Source: Basidiobolus meristosporus CBS 931.73 (lineage: Eukaryota; Basidiobolomycota; Basidiobolomycetes; Basidiobolales; Basidiobolaceae). Taken from it: a stretch of 64,000 bases of DNA. The position numbers were made by a program, and so were the translations under genes. Below the pieces are notes generated by a model. That model made no database searches and was not told the origin of the DNA. It was given only the letters and a program-made list of their open reading frames with translations. Of the stretch, positions 10,492 through 24,776 are shown piece after piece; the stretch's first letter is position 1, and each line of letters opens with the position of its first letter. The stretch lies in NCBI GenBank assembly GCA_002104905.1, contig MCFE01000140.1:1-64000 (forward strand), given 5' to 3'.

Positions 10492-11545
10492 ATGGCAATC
10501 TACGCCACAGCAAAAATGAGATTCCTCCTGGCAATCTACTCGATAGCAATTCTGCTCGTTGGCGTGGTTTCCTTTCCACAGAATCTGTTTGGGATTTCCC
10601 GGAAGTCGGGTGTTGGAATCGATCCTTCTAGGGAGACACCAGCACAGATCAAGGAGCTACACTTGCCAAACACAACGCAGCGGCTGATAGTGATAGGTGA
10701 TGTGCATGGGAGCCTGGATCCACTCAACAAACTGCTGGCCAAGTTGGACTACGATCCTCGATATGATCATCTGGTGCTGGCCGGAGACATCGTTGGTAAG
10801 GGACCAAAGTCAATAGAGGTTCTTCAGCGAGCCCGAGAAATCAATGCAAGCTGTGTAAGGGGGAATCACGACAATCTCCTTCTGGAATGGAGCCAGTTTC
10901 TTCAGCTACTCTCCAGCGCTGAAGCGGAAGGCCATAGTAGCCCATTCCCGCCCGATCTGAAACCAAAAAGCCCATATTATCCGCTAGCCAGGTAATCCCA
11001 GGCCCCTTATTATCGCACTCCTAGACCCTTTATTACTGAAATCGCCGCCTCACCTCCCACGCCCTTCATGATCGAAATCACCAACTCATGTTGAATTTAG
11101 GAAGTTGAAGGAGGAGCATCTCGAGTATCTGAAAACCTGCTCCCTCATACTGTCCGTCCCTAGATACTCGCTCTACGTGCTTCACGCTGGGATCGATCCC
11201 TCCATACCAATCGAGCGACAGGACGCCAACGTAGTCATGAATGTGAAGAATATTTTGCCCGATGGTACGCCAAGCAGAAGTAACAAACTGGGAAAACACT
11301 GGTCAGTGTTATGGAATATGAAACAGAAGGCCATAGGGGAGGCCTCCAAGACTATCATTTATGGACATCAGGCCTCTCGTGGGCTGAATATCAAGCCGCA
11401 CTCGATTGGGTTGGATACTGGATGTGTCTACGGCAAACAGCTCACCGCCATGGTGTTCCCCGGCAACAAGCTATTCAGCGTGCACTGTGAGAAGTATCAT
11501 CGAAAACCACTCTCTTTTCTGCCCATCTTCAATGACTTCATCTGA
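10492..11545 (+). CDS. membrane-anchored metallophosphatase, ApaH/Ppn2-like, 2 exons
   Basis: Exons 10,492-10,991 and 11,101-11,545 give 314 codons; the intron joins an AG|G Arg codon. The N-terminus has a hydrophobic segment (FLLAIYSIAILLVGVV, residues 11-26) acting as signal anchor. PPP-superfamily metal-binding motifs follow in order: GDVHG (Asp70), GDIVGKGP, GNHD, then HAGIDPS and YGHQASRGL with DTGCVYG. This set without the protein-phosphatase specificity loops is typical of ApaH-like phosphatases, including yeast vacuolar endopolyphosphatase Ppn2. The likely substrate is polyphosphate or a dinucleoside polyphosphate in the vacuole or secretory route; which one cannot be read from sequence. 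A second in-frame ATG at 10,516 would give a shorter anchor. Confidence 0.82.
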
Positions 11546-11867
11546 GCTTAAATCCGACATCGCTTGTCTGCTGGGCACGTCAGGTAGTCTGGCCACAAAC
11601 GCATATGCGCCAGAAGAATCACCAGGCCATGGGCACTAGATTGGTTTTAGTTGTGACATTCTTGGGGTGCACATCCAATCAATTTGAGTGATCAGGAACT
11701 CCGCATGACTTTTACTTTCATTGTTACGTATTTGGAATTAATGAAATGTGGATTAGCTGGTGATTAGCTGGTGATTAGGATGTGTGAGATGCGAATAAAA
11801 GATTCCAATGAAACTCAGCTTATTCTGTCATGGATGCGTCAGGATTTCCTCACCACAATGGGGCTCA

Positions 11868-11875
11868 TATAAATA
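11868..11875 (+). promoter_or_regulatory. TATA box of the acidic-protein gene
   Basis: TATAAATA, followed by a pyrimidine-rich leader. It sits inside the longest open frame, so the real start must be downstream of it. Confidence 0.5.
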
Positions 11876-11957
11876 CTCCATCCATTTCTCAACGTCTCTC
11901 AGCTCAAGTTTTCTTTCTCATTTTTTTCTTTTGTCACATATACCATTCATTCCTGGT

Positions 11958-12593
11958 ATGCTAGACCTAGCTCGTCGAATATCCGACATGGTCTCCACCT
12001 CTTCTTACTGCCTTATACCCAGCAGTAGTAGTTGTTCTGCGCAACATGTCTCCCAATTTCAAGCTGAATACCGAATGGAGGGGGACGAGGATTGGGAAGA
12101 GGATTTTGACCTTGACTGTGAGCTAAATATCCCCACCTCGCTTGTGGTTGTGCAGGATGCTTTGAATAGAGACCGTGTATGCATGCTTCAACTCGCGAAG
12201 AGAATGCAGGAGTTGAAAAACCTAGTTTTCAAGGCCCAAACTGCCCTCGACCCTTTGTTTAGCAGCCACTCGACAGCCCCCCTCACGAGAGATATTCAGC
12301 TGGCCAAACTACTACTTGAGCTGAGTGAGAATCCCTCTCACCTGTCGGAGCTACCTCTGATGGATACTCACCAAAAGCTCTTCTACTGTGACCTTGACAC
12401 CTGGAATGGGCTCGAGAATTGCTCAGCCCTGGAGCTGGAAGAAAAGCTTTCCAGCTATTCCACAGCCCCTGGTCCCGAACTGGTACCTGACGTGCACTGG
12501 ATTGATCTCTTGACCTTGAAAACGGAAATTCTCCAGTCTCGCTTGGAGAAGCAATTATCTGAGGCGCCGGGTGTCGATGTCGAGACCATCTAG
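11958..12593 (+). CDS. uncharacterised acidic/helical protein (211 aa)
   Basis: The first ATG after the TATA box gives MLDLARRISDMVS. The frame extends upstream to 11,808, but that start would precede the TATA box and adds a segment that looks like an untranslated leader. A later ATG at 12,075 starts MEGDEDWEEDFDLD, an acidic motif with Trp and Phe resembling the WDxDF-type motifs of septation-network proteins. Behind it comes a leucine-rich helical region (MLQLAKRMQELKNLVFKAQ) and a second helical block. No catalytic motif is seen. Function unknown; the septation resemblance is a weak hint only. Confidence 0.55.
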   Translation: MLDLARRISDMVSTSSYCLIPSSSSCSAQHVSQFQAEYRMEGDEDWEEDFDLDCELNIPTSLVVVQDALNRDRVCMLQLAKRMQELKNLVFKAQTALDPLFSSHSTAPLTRDIQLAKLLLELSENPSHLSELPLMDTHQKLFYCDLDTWNGLENCSALELEEKLSSYSTAPGPELVPDVHWIDLLTLKTEILQSRLEKQLSEAPGVDVETI

Positions 12594-12942
12594 AACTGCA
12601 TCAGTCAGCTCACACTAACCATACTTTACCCACGCCTGGTCGGGCATTTTGTAATTTATTACCTTTGGAAACTTGATTGTAGATACTTAACGCATATAGA
12701 CACCCCACCCCCACATAAAATTAAGCACTGTAACCCTGTACTTAACTCACTCGTATACCAACGCCAACCTGCAAGCTCAACTATACCTACGCATCACGTA
12801 TCAGAGCGGATCCATGGCTGATCTACCCTTCTCCCTTCCCTTAACCAATTCTGATGGTTATGTACAAGACTTTATTCAGCCATATATAGCATTATGAGTA
12901 ACAGCGGGAATTAAACATGATATTTAACATTATTTCACAAGA

Positions 12943-15900
12943 TTACATCCGAGGATTATTGACGTCCAACTCCCCCTCAAACATACTTACTTGGTCGTCG
13001 AGCACCACCGCGAGGTTGGATGCGATGTAGATGATCTTGCCATCGAGTCTGAACTCGAGACCATCAAGCACCCAGGAGTCCTTGAAGATGCCTACCTTCT
13101 CGAACCGGATTGCAAAGTGTCGGATCTGGCTCAACTCAAATACTCCGGCAACATCGATGAAGAACGAGTCGGTGTTCCCCTTGCCGAAAGACTTCCGAAG
13201 CAGTGTTTCCAGAGGATAGATTTGTGCGTAGTAGGACTCGGCCCGAAAATCCCCCAGCTGAAGGTTGACTCGTCCCCAGGTGCCAGCCCCATCAAAGCTG
13301 TACCACGGGGCAATGGAATTCTTGCCGGTGACGATGGTGATCTGCATCAATCGTAGGTACGTGGTGCTGATGCTAGGTGGCAGTAGCTCCTGCAAACTGT
13401 TGATGTAGTTGAGTATCGAGTGGCCTTTCCTTTCCGAAGCTTGATGGCAGTCGGGACATGATTGAATCCAAGGGTGAACAGGTTTATCGGCATGCTATGC
13501 ACCACGCTCAACTCCCCGTGGCAAACACCATCACTGGGATCCTGGAAGTGATAGCCTCGCATAACAGTCTGAAGGGTGATCCAGTATTGCCTGAACCCCG
13601 CATCGCCTACCGGTGGTGCTCCGTATGTCAGGCACTTGAGGAAGTTGCTGGATTGCGGTCCATACTGCTTGACCAGATGGTTGGTTAGGTCCACAGAACA
13701 CAAGATGGCCATAGCACCGCCTAGCGAATGGCCAGTGACGTAGATGGCCTCCATCCTCTCGGGGCCGCCCAGCTCTTTGATCAAGCCGTCGACCTTCTCG
13801 AAGATCTGGTCCTTTAGAGCGGTGTAGTAACGCAAAAAGCCTCGATGCACTCGTAGACTGCTGTAGGATCTCTCGGCATAGAAATCAGTGGTCAGCATAT
13901 CAGCATCGGCGAAAACGTCTTGCCAGGACATTGTTCCACGAAAGACCAATACGATGGAGTTGCAGTTGCTGGCGAAAAACCCAAACGAACTCTCTACCCC
14001 CACTCCGCCAGCCAGATACTCCCGCACCTTGAGCCCCATGTTGCCTAAGCGCTCTTCGATCTTTTCCCTGGGGTCGTAAGCAATCGAGGACAGGTTGGCA
14101 CAAAGCAGGGCGTTCTTCGAGAAATCCTTGTCGTAGCAAACCTCCGGGACATTGAGCGATCTCCTCCAGACACTCCCGTCGCACCCCAATCCCCAGACAT
14201 GGTTGCTATTGCCTGTGTGGACACTTCTTAGCTTCCCGTTCTCAAGAACGAACTTCTTGTTCCCTGTGTAGCGATAGATGTCCATATAAGGGTCAATCCC
14301 CCAGATTGTGCCGTCGCTGCCCACGCTGATGGACTTCAACTTGATGTGCGGGATCAGCTTCCAGCCGAATTGGAAGGTGTACTGGTACACTTGGTTGTAT
14401 ACAGTGGTAGCCCAGATATTCTCTGCATTCCCACTGCGATGGTTTGTAATTTCCCTTGGACATTTCCCCAGCTTCTATTCTTCTCCTGACCTTCTGCGGA
14501 ATTGTCCCAGGTCTCTTCCCCCTGCAGTTTCTTCCAGCCATTCTCCGCTCTTCTCCATAGAAAGCCATCCTTGTCCAGGCCCCATATCACCCCATCCGAG
14601 CCAACGTTGACGCATCTGAACCCATGCGATTCCCCGTCTTTAATCCATACGTTGTCCCGGAGCTGGCAGTACACATCACCCTCGGCATCCACGGCCCAGA
14701 CATTGTTCTTCATTCCGACGGAGATGCAGGTGAACTGACCGCTGATGGGCTTCCACCAACCACCACCTTCAACGCCCAAGCTCCACACGGACTGGTCTTG
14801 AGCTAGTCCCCAGACAGATCCATCACCACTTACACTCAGGTCTCGAAATCCGCCAGCCTGCGGGACAGGGATCTTTTCCCATCCTACATCGCTATTCCAA
14901 TAAGAGGCTTTTTCGGGCATGGGCAGCAGCCAGTTCTCCTCCCAAGGCTTGCATTCGTTGAGGTCTTCGATGTCTCTTGAGTAGATGGTATTAAAGGAAT
15001 CCACCCCGACCAGCCTGCACCCCTGCTGAGTCTCCACAAAGGTTACATGGGTCAGCAGCCGATCCGCAGAGAGATCGAGAGTGTTCCAGTTGAATGTTGA
15101 CATGGTTTTCAAGTGAATTTGTGTGATGCCTTCATCCGATTCCTGGATGTTGAACATCGTAGAACTGCCAAGTGCCAACTGGCTCAATTGGCCCATCGCT
15201 ATGTTGCCACGCATTACTTTCCTCGATTTCCTGCTGCCGAAATTTAGAGAGTACACCTCGCAGTCCGAATCGTAGACAAGCACCTCTTCTACTTGCGAGT
15301 AAGGTTGGAGATGAGTGTACATTCAACAGTGTGGAGGCTGCCAACTATTACCTGGCGATTGTTGATTCACGAACCCAGAAAACGTCTGGTTCGGAAATTC
15401 CTGAGCGAGGGTACTTCCTTTGGAGTTCGCGACGCTAAATCTCCACACTGTGCCACTTTCAGTGATGCCATAGAGAAACTCGCCCTCACCATGGATTACT
15501 CGGATTTGGTTAGAGAGGATGTGATTAATGTTGATTACCTTCCACTCGGCGGGGTCTTTCTCCTCCGAGAGCAGAGATATGGAGTAGATCTTTCCGTTAA
15601 CGCCTAAGGTGTACATGGTATCTTGGCTGATGGCAAGGCAACTCAAGATTGTAGGTGGCATTCTCGGCCATGATCTGTACCAAGCAGGCTCAGATTCGGA
15701 GCTAAAATCCATACTCCAGATCTCGTTGCGTTCGGTTAACATGATAAGACGTTGGTTCCAATGTATCAGCATAGGCAATTGTCTACGATGTATATTAGTC
15801 ATCGGTTGGTGCAGCAGGTCGGTCTATACTACTTACCGAGAATAAACAAAGTTGCGCTTTTGTTTCCGGCGAAACGGGAAATTCAGGCTGATTCGAATGT

Positions 15901-16507
15901 AAGTTTGGTTAGAAGTGCGACGCTACAGTTAACAGGACAACCAGACTCACCGTATTTTGCGCGGCTTGTTTACTTTCCAACGCCACCAGTTTCTCAGCAG
16001 CCGATTAATCAATCTTAGGCACTGGCGCTTGATTTCCGGTTTAATTTCGTCTAGTGAATCCACAACTGCTACTCCCTTCTCGGATATGTACTTGGTCTCT
16101 GCAACATACGGCCGCAGATATGATTCGACCCAGCGGCTTGCTTCGGATGAATTACCAACCGTAAGCTTGAGCTCTCTGTTGGGAAGCTTGACGAATATAA
16201 CGGATGGCTCGATCAGTTCGAAATTCAAAATACTGGAGCAATTGATTATTTTGGGCGCATGCAACATCTTGGGGCTTGAGCAGATAAACAGCGTCCGAGA
16301 GTCCGTATTGACTGCGTCGTAGAACTCGTAGATATCTTTCAGCTCACACTCCACTTTGCCGATACCATGGCGATTTAAAATTCCCTCGGTATCTTCGACG
16401 CTACTTGGTCTTTCATAAAGTATAAGATAGCATGACCTTTTGCCATCCTTTACCGTACCTTCACACAAGATCAACCGATTGTTTGAATCATGCACCGATG
16501 AAACCAT
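12943..16507 (-). CDS. PH-like / tectonin beta-propeller / class-3 lipase / PLAT protein, with two frame breaks
   Basis: Exons on the minus strand: 16,507-15,951, 15,887-15,837 (51 nt), 15,782-15,352 and 15,291-12,943, about 1,130 codons. The first ~170 residues look like a PH domain (ending ASRWVESYLRPYV). Then comes a propeller with tectonin-type repeats, e.g. ISVGMKNNVWAVDAEGDVY and VNVGSDGVIWGLDKDGFLWRR. A lipase class 3 alpha/beta-hydrolase follows with VTGHSLGGAMA (nucleophile Ser) and TYGAPPVGD. The C-terminal ~140 residues (WGRVNLQLGD ... FGKGNTDSFFIDVAG ... WVLDGLEF) fit a PLAT/LH2 beta-sandwich. The frame breaks near 14,424, inside a tectonin repeat, and near 13,430, just before GHSILNYI, which probably holds the catalytic His. 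Each break is cured by one extra base and the total length then divides by three, so sequencing error or recent damage are both possible. A 75-nt intron ending at TGCAG could alternatively bypass the first. Family knowledge suggests a lipid hydrolase recruited to membranes; substrate unknown. Confidence 0.8.
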
Positions 16508-17027
16508 GAAGATTTACTTGGAGGATTGAGAAGAAGCTATCTTCAAGGAGGACGAAGAAAGAAACTCGTTGATATAGGATACAGCGAATTGCCTGTGTGT
16601 GCAATGCGGTATTTATGGACAAGCATGCACCTCGGTTACACAAATAATATCACAAACCGGATTGTTAAATTAGAAGCTAAAAGTGGGCTTGTGTTCAATA
16701 AAATTAGACATTGTCGGGCTTTAAATTGATCCAGTCGCTCCGACATCATTCCTCCACCCAATTGAGTATCATGCTGAGGACTAAATGTAGCAGTATTTTC
16801 TGCAATGATATTGCTTCAACCCCTGATCAACTCTTACCTGATGGTCCTACTAACATCAGTTGATGTTAAATGTTCAACTTGCTTGTGTTGACTTTGTACT
16901 ATCCTGGCCTTATGACATCAGGAAATTGAGTCCATGAGCATACACTCACGTGACACGACCCGCATATATCCTCGTTTTTAATATAACCAGTATGGTGCTA
17001 CAAATAGTGGTTTCATTATAGTACACG
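16508..17027. promoter_or_regulatory. shared divergent promoter region of the lipase and MLH2 genes
   Basis: The two genes start in opposite directions from this 520-bp spacer. A plus-strand frame at 16,526-16,729 shows no protein pattern and is not called. No clear TATA box was found in the half facing MLH2. Confidence 0.5.
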
Positions 17028-20000
17028 ATGATCCGGCCACTGGAAAAAGAGACCATTAGAAAAATCAGCTCTGGACAGGTGATCGTTCATATTGACAACG
17101 TCGTGAAAGAACTCTGCGAGTAAGTCCTCGTTCTACGCTGGCCAATTTTGATTTGCACGAGTTCATTAACCACCATGACTGGTCTTATTTCCTGGATCAG
17201 AAATGCGCTGGACGCGGAGGCGAATTCAATTACCATTCGCCTGGTTGATGGCGGGTTAACTTCAATTTCGGTACATGCTGGCGGTGTATGATTTCATTAT
17301 TGTAAATCCTTCACCAAGCTAACGGACCGCGGCAAGGTCAAGGATAATGGCACCGGAATAGCCATTTCCGATCGTCCGAATATGACCAAACGGTACCATA
17401 CCTCGAAGATCACCAGCCTAAAGGATTTGAGCTCAGTGTCATCTTACGGCTTCCGAGGTCTACTCTCCATTCGCTACATTACTTACAGAAACTGGTACTA
17501 ATCTCATTCACAGGTGAGGCATTAAACTCCATATCTACAGCATGTCAACTACTGCAAATCACCACCCGGACGATTGATGATTACACTTCGTCCGTTTATG
17601 ATATTGACCAAACTGGTGAGATTATAAGGTCCGTTTGGCGTGTGTATTCTAGGCATACAATCTACTAAGTGTTTGACAAGCGTAAAATCCGCGGGAGGTG
17701 AATTGGGAACGACGATTTGTGCCTTCAACCTGTTCCAACCATTTCCAGTGAGAAGACAGGTACGTCTGATGGAATTGTCTCGCATTGAAACAAACAAGTG
17801 ATGCCCTTGAATAGGTTGCACAGAAAACAATCAGCCACGCCATTAAGCGCATCATGGATTGCTTAGTATCATATTCCTTGATTCACCCCAGTATCCGATT
17901 TTCGTTTAAAAACATAGATATCAAGAATTCCAAAAAGAAAAGCGCCGAGGCGAAAGAGTGGATCAAGATTGGAACCAAGAGTATTATGGATTCGATTAGC
18001 GCGATCTTCGGGAAGGTGCTTGTGAGCCAGCTTGAGTACAAAACGTATAGAACTTCTGAAATGCCCGGTGCCGTGAGCAGCATCTATTTGGAAGGGATTT
18101 TTCCCAAAGCAGATTCAAGTAACTTCGTTGTGTTTAATCTTCCGAGGTTTTACTGAGATTAAGCAACCCTCCCTAGACGCAGCCGTTGTATGCCGAGGAG
18201 AGAGATCATTTTTCTACATCAACAAAAGACCAGTGCTACCCAGCAAAGGGGACATTAAGCATATTTTGGGCAAAATTCGGGAGAAGTACAATCAAGCGAC
18301 CGGCCAAGCGCTGAGAGACACTACTTCTGGTCAGTTGTAGGACCATTCTCTGCGCCGATTATACGAAATGATTGTTGACGGTTGAGTCTAGGGCCAAAGA
18401 GAACTCCGTTTGTATTGCTTCATCTCGAACTGCCCTTGGGCAGCTTCGATGGTAACTATGGGTTGTTGTTTTTGAGATTCAGCACCAAGCTAACCATCGC
18501 ACAAAGTCAATGTAGAGCCCAACAAAAATGTCATCCTTCTGCATCAGTCAGAAACAATCTTTCATGCCATCGACAGATTTTTAGAAGAATTTTACTCTGA
18601 ATCGCACGCTTCTGTCCCGTCGGAAGTAGAGAGAAGACAGGAAATAGTAGAAAAGACACAACTCAATCCGGAGCCTGCTTCCAGGTAAGATAGCAGTATA
18701 TTGATTCATTATTCAACCTCACTTAGTCTCCTTTAGCTCCGATGTAAAGTCAGAATTAACAAAACCGACAGATAGCGCACATCTACAAAATGCTGAAGCA
18801 CAATATTCTACCACGGATAAGGATGGCTTAGAGAATATCAATCATAGACCACCCATAGTGACAAGATCGTATGAAAGCGATCCAAAACTTATTGCTGGTC
18901 CAGCAAAAGTAACTTGTCCTACGGAAAGACTTGAGTCTGCCCCCAAGAAAATATTAAACATCAATGGTAACCACTGCATCAGAGATGATAAATCACAGTA
19001 TTCATCCCAGAAGTTGATTTCCAAGGAGCATTGGAGTAAAGGGCATGTAAGCAGACCTGCTGTACTACTCAATTCCGATAGAAGCCAAGCCAATGCTACG
19101 ATATTGGATCCGATTCCTCATGCTCCTATCCTCTCAGGATCGAAGGCATCGTCCTGTGGTACAAACATCAAGTCTAAGACTCCTGGTGAAGTGACTCGAT
19201 CAACCTCTACCGATAAAGCTTTCAAGTCCATACCAAAGCCATCAAGTGCCCGGCTTATCGCAGCCCCCCTACCACCTAAGAAGAACTTAAATGGAGCCCC
19301 TGGGTTAAGTAAAGCTGAAGATCTTGCTGTCAACTTGGACAATCCCCAGTCTATGACTTCACACGATCTGAACCAAGTTTCTATAAACAATGTGCCAACT
19401 AATGGTAAACCGATGAACTTGGCAAAATCCCCAGGCCATAGTTGTAATCAAGAGCATAATAATCAACAACCGCGTCTTCAATGTGACACTATCAATGCAG
19501 AGACCTCTTTTACTGGCAAGCGGGAATCTGCAGTGACCCCGAAGTCGCAACCGAAACGATTCAAATTCAGTTCAACAGAAAACCCCGTTAATCCCACTCA
19601 ACTGCTGCACGAAGATTTACCGCCGAGCTCATGTCAACAGTCACACACATATCCACCCAAAATGGTGGATTCGCTATGTCACGAGCTTCAACAAACATTT
19701 AGTGAGCCCTCTGCCACAAGAGGATATCGCATAATGCGAAACCGATGGGAACGACTATTTGATCATCACGATCGTATAAAATATCAACAGCCATATCGAT
19801 ACATCGGAAATTTGGAGAAATTCTGGATTATTAAACATGAGAACAACCTGTTGGCAGTGGATTCGATCAGGTATATGGTTCATACTGTGTTGGCTATGCA
19901 CATATTCATATTGCTGACCATGTAAAAACAGGGCCCAGTACCCGATTATCTTCTCAACGCTAATGGAGGGCTATGAGTTCCCTCTTACTCCTCTCAAGAC

Positions 20001-20549
20001 ACCCATTCCAGTCTCACCCAAGTAAGCGTAGCTCCAAGTGTTGGTGTGAAATATTTCTCAATAGTTTTTAGTTCTATTGGAGGATTAGTCAACCTTGATT
20101 TTTTAAGTAGACTTGAGTCAACTGTGGATGGATACCGCCATAAGATACAAGACCGACGCTTGATAGCTAACGGATTTGAAATTTGCTTGGTTAAAGGTAA
20201 ACTACACGTGGAATATTGTAGACTTGATGGTAGTTAGTGTTCAACACAATTGACTATAGATCCGTCAGATAAGATTCCTCAGATAGAAATCGTCTCAATG
20301 ACCACGTTATTACCCTCACTCGATATCTCAGCACTATCGAGGCTAATTGCGCAGCTGATAGATCTCGAGCCCGAAAAAGACCTGAGTAAAACCCGTACCA
20401 AAGAGGTGGTGGACTTTTTCAAGAACGAGGCCAAGCACTTTGCAAATTACGATCTTCCTAGGGATCAGACCCAAGGGATGATAAATGAGGTATTTCGGAT
20501 GAATCACGAGCCTCGAAAAATATCCACTATCCTATGGTCATGGGCATGA
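17028..20549 (+). CDS. MLH2: MutL homologue of the MLH2 / vertebrate PMS1 type, about 13 exons
   Basis: Exons inferred include 17,028-17,119, 17,201-17,270, 17,337-17,457, 17,514-17,628, 17,681-17,759, 17,815-~18,120, ~18,169-18,329, 18,392-18,451, 18,507-18,684, 18,737-19,871, 19,932-20,021 and 20,072-~20,228; one boundary near 18,120-18,170 is unresolved. The N-terminus has all GHKL ATPase motifs: VVKELCENALDAEA, KDNGTGI, YGFRGEAL and GTTI, then SFFYINKRP and DVNVEPNK. A long polar linker precedes a C-terminal dimerisation domain that follows human PMS1/yeast Mlh2 (LLAVDSIR, LTPLKTPI, RRLIANGFEICLVKG). The DQHA(X)2E(X)4E endonuclease motif of PMS2/MLH3 types is absent, which fits MLH2, an accessory partner of Mlh1 in mismatch repair and gene-conversion control. 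At the end, near 20,518, a one-base shift at AAAAA is needed to reach a GHGH segment resembling the family's HGRP end. Confidence 0.88.
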
Positions 20550-20773
20550 CCAATACCAACACCTTTGGATGGTTGCTCGAATTTACTCTTGTTGAGCAAT
20601 ATAAGCTGAATTATTGATTGATTGGGAAAATGTTTGTTCATTAGTAATTAAATGATTGCTTAGGACTGGTGAGATAGTTTCGACGAAGTAAAAATTGAAA
20701 AAAAAATCATATCAAGCCACCATATATCCCATTTTTTACCGCTTTCTACGGGACTTTCCAACACAAGCCGGTC

Positions 20774-22907
20774 ATGGTCAAGAAGAGTAAGTGCCAATAA
20801 ACAACCAAAGAGTGCTCACCAAGGTGCGTTTGACTAATGATGTATTACTTGTGACAGACGTTAGAGGAAAGAAAGCCGTTGGCCCACCACAGCCTAGTAA
20901 GTGAAGGACGAGCGACCTTTGGCACCGAGCTTGTCTGACCCTATCATCTTCCCTATAGAATTGAAGAAAGATCCGGGTCTCCCAAATCTTCGTACAGTCA
21001 AGCAAAAGCTGACCAACCAACTCGAGAGACATAAGAAAGACATCGAGGCTCAAAAGAATCGCCAACAGGAGGCCCGTCGCAGACTTTCCAACCAGAACCG
21101 CAGCTTAACTGCATTGGTCCGCAATGCTGAAAAGCGTGACGCCCAATTCAACGCTAGTCAAGGAAATGGTGCCGAAGAGAACTACGCACAAGTGGCAGAA
21201 GCTGCCCTTAGCTCCAAAGATAACTCTAGAAGAGCCTATTACAAAGAGTTCCGTAAGGTGATGGAGGCTGCTGATGTTATCCTTGAAGTTTTGGATGCAA
21301 GAGACCCTATTGGTTGCCGTACCAAGCAGATAGAAAGACTCATCATGGAGAGCGGCACAAACAAGCGAATCATCCTGATTTTGAACAAGATCGATCTCGT
21401 CCCCAGAGAGGTTGTTGAGCAATGGTTGAAGTTCCTTCGTAACGAGTACCCCACTGTGGCCTTTAAAGCATCCACTCAAAACCAGAGAAAGAACCTTGGA
21501 CAATCCAACATCTCAGTCGACACTGCATCCGAAGATCTCCTCAATACCAGCGAATGTTTAGGTAAGGCCCACCACGCCCTGGGGTTTTCGTGCAGGATGG
21601 CTAACCCATGAGTTGCTGATAGGTGCCGACAATCTTATCAAACTGTTGAAAAATTACTGCCGAAACTCCAACCTAAAGACCTCGATCACCGTGGGTGTCA
21701 TTGGATTCCCCAACGTTGGTAAGTCTTCGGTGATCAACTCTCTGCGCAGATCCAAGGTGTGTGGTGTTGGATCTACCCCTGGCTTCACCAAGGTTGCCCA
21801 AGAGATCCATCTTGACAAAAACATCAAGCTTCTCGATTGCCCTGGAATCGTGTTCAGTAAGGGCGATAACGGAGAGTCACTTAGCGAGGTGTTGCTTAGA
21901 AACTGTATCAAGGTTGAGCTTCTGGAGGATCCAGTCACCCCAGGTACTTTCCCACGTGCTTTCCGTCTATCGGGGCTCACGATCACTCACCGTGACTGTT
22001 TTAGTTGAATTCATCGTTGAGAAATGCAATCCCGAGCAGCTGATGAGCCTGTACAGCGTGGAGCCTTTTGCCAACGCCAACGACTTCCTGATCCAGTTGG
22101 CCAAACAGCGTGGTAAGCTGAAGAGAGGCGGTATCCCGGACATCGCATCCGCCGCCCGGTCAATCCTGAATGACTGGAATATTGGAAAGATTCCATTCTA
22201 CACGGTGCCACCTACAACTCGCCGAAATGAAGCGGATACTGCCATCGTTCAAGGATGGAGTAAGGAGTTCAGTCTGGACGAATTAGACGAAGATCAATCC
22301 ATCTTGGCCGGAGTGGCACCGATGGTGGAGTTCTCCGCCAAGCCAATTGTCATGGTAAGTGGTCTCAACCTCGCCTGATCACACGAATTCAGATTAACCC
22401 GTCTTCGATGTTTGTAGACCGCTGAGGAACAGGACAACATAGACGAAGCCATGAAGTATGTTCGATCGCAGCAAAGACCATGCAATACGTTGTGACTAAC
22501 TGTTTCTTTAGTAGCGACTCGGATGAGATGGAGGAAGATGATCTCTCTCACATGGACATGAAGCCACAAATCCAGATCAACCCCAAGGTAAGGCCCGCAG
22601 TTTGTTCTTTTTTCCCCTGAACGTTCCACTGATTCCCGTCACGCAACAGATAAAGAACAAGCCTATCGTCCGTACCAGCAAGGTCCAGGATCTTATCACT
22701 GAGGCCGAGGCCGAGCTGAATCCACAGATGAATAAGAGCCTCAAGAAACAAATGAAACAGCAACGGAAGAAGGCCCAAAAGGCCGTCGCCAGATCTGGCG
22801 AGGATATGGAGATGGAGATGGAGGATGGTGCACCACCGCCGGCCTTCGATTTCGGCTCCTACGCTGGAGGTCTGCCTGGGGATGATGAAGACGAAGAGGA
22901 ACTCTGA
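20774..22907 (+). CDS. GRN1: nucleolar GTPase, nucleostemin/GNL3-Grn1 (Nug1) family, 8 exons
   Basis: Needed for maturation and export of the 60S ribosomal subunit; acts in the nucleolus. Exons: 20,774-20,786, 20,858-20,896, 20,959-21,561, 21,623-21,943, 22,005-22,354, 22,418-22,455, 22,512-22,587 and 22,650-22,907, giving 565 codons in one consistent frame. The start is basic (MVKKNVRGKK), followed by the Grn1/GN3L coiled-coil region ([21 protein letters not shown]). The GTPase domain is circularly permuted as in all YlqF/YawG proteins: DARDP and NKIDLVP (G4) come before GFPNVGKSS (G1/P-loop) and DCPGIV (G3). The tail is acidic with a basic stretch. Exons 1, 2 and 6 are only 13, 39 and 38 nt. 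No frame defects. Confidence 0.94.
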
Positions 22908-23130
22908 TCCAAGCGCATCACTAGAATTTTTATACTATATACTACACGTCAATTCAAGGAAATCTAATTTATTCTGGAATATATGGTTCTGGGCTTCTTT
23001 GCAACCTACACGTTGTTTCTCTATCCCTGTCATGATGTATGTACAAAGAACCCGGCGGACAAGCAAGATGTATGTTGAATGTCACCCTTCTTTCCCTTCC
23101 CTCTCTTCCGCACTTCAATTAAACCAGAGC
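22908..23130. other. convergent 3' flank between GRN1 and QTRT1
   Basis: The two genes end towards each other across 223 bp, so both 3' untranslated regions must share this short spacer. No hairpin or other feature was recognised. Confidence 0.5.

Positions 23131-24776
<1,646 letters not shown>

Noticed and set aside
12991-13356. 121-codon plus-strand frame opposite the PLAT domain.
   Set aside because: It is the antisense shadow of the lipase gene; only the minus strand gives a domain pattern.
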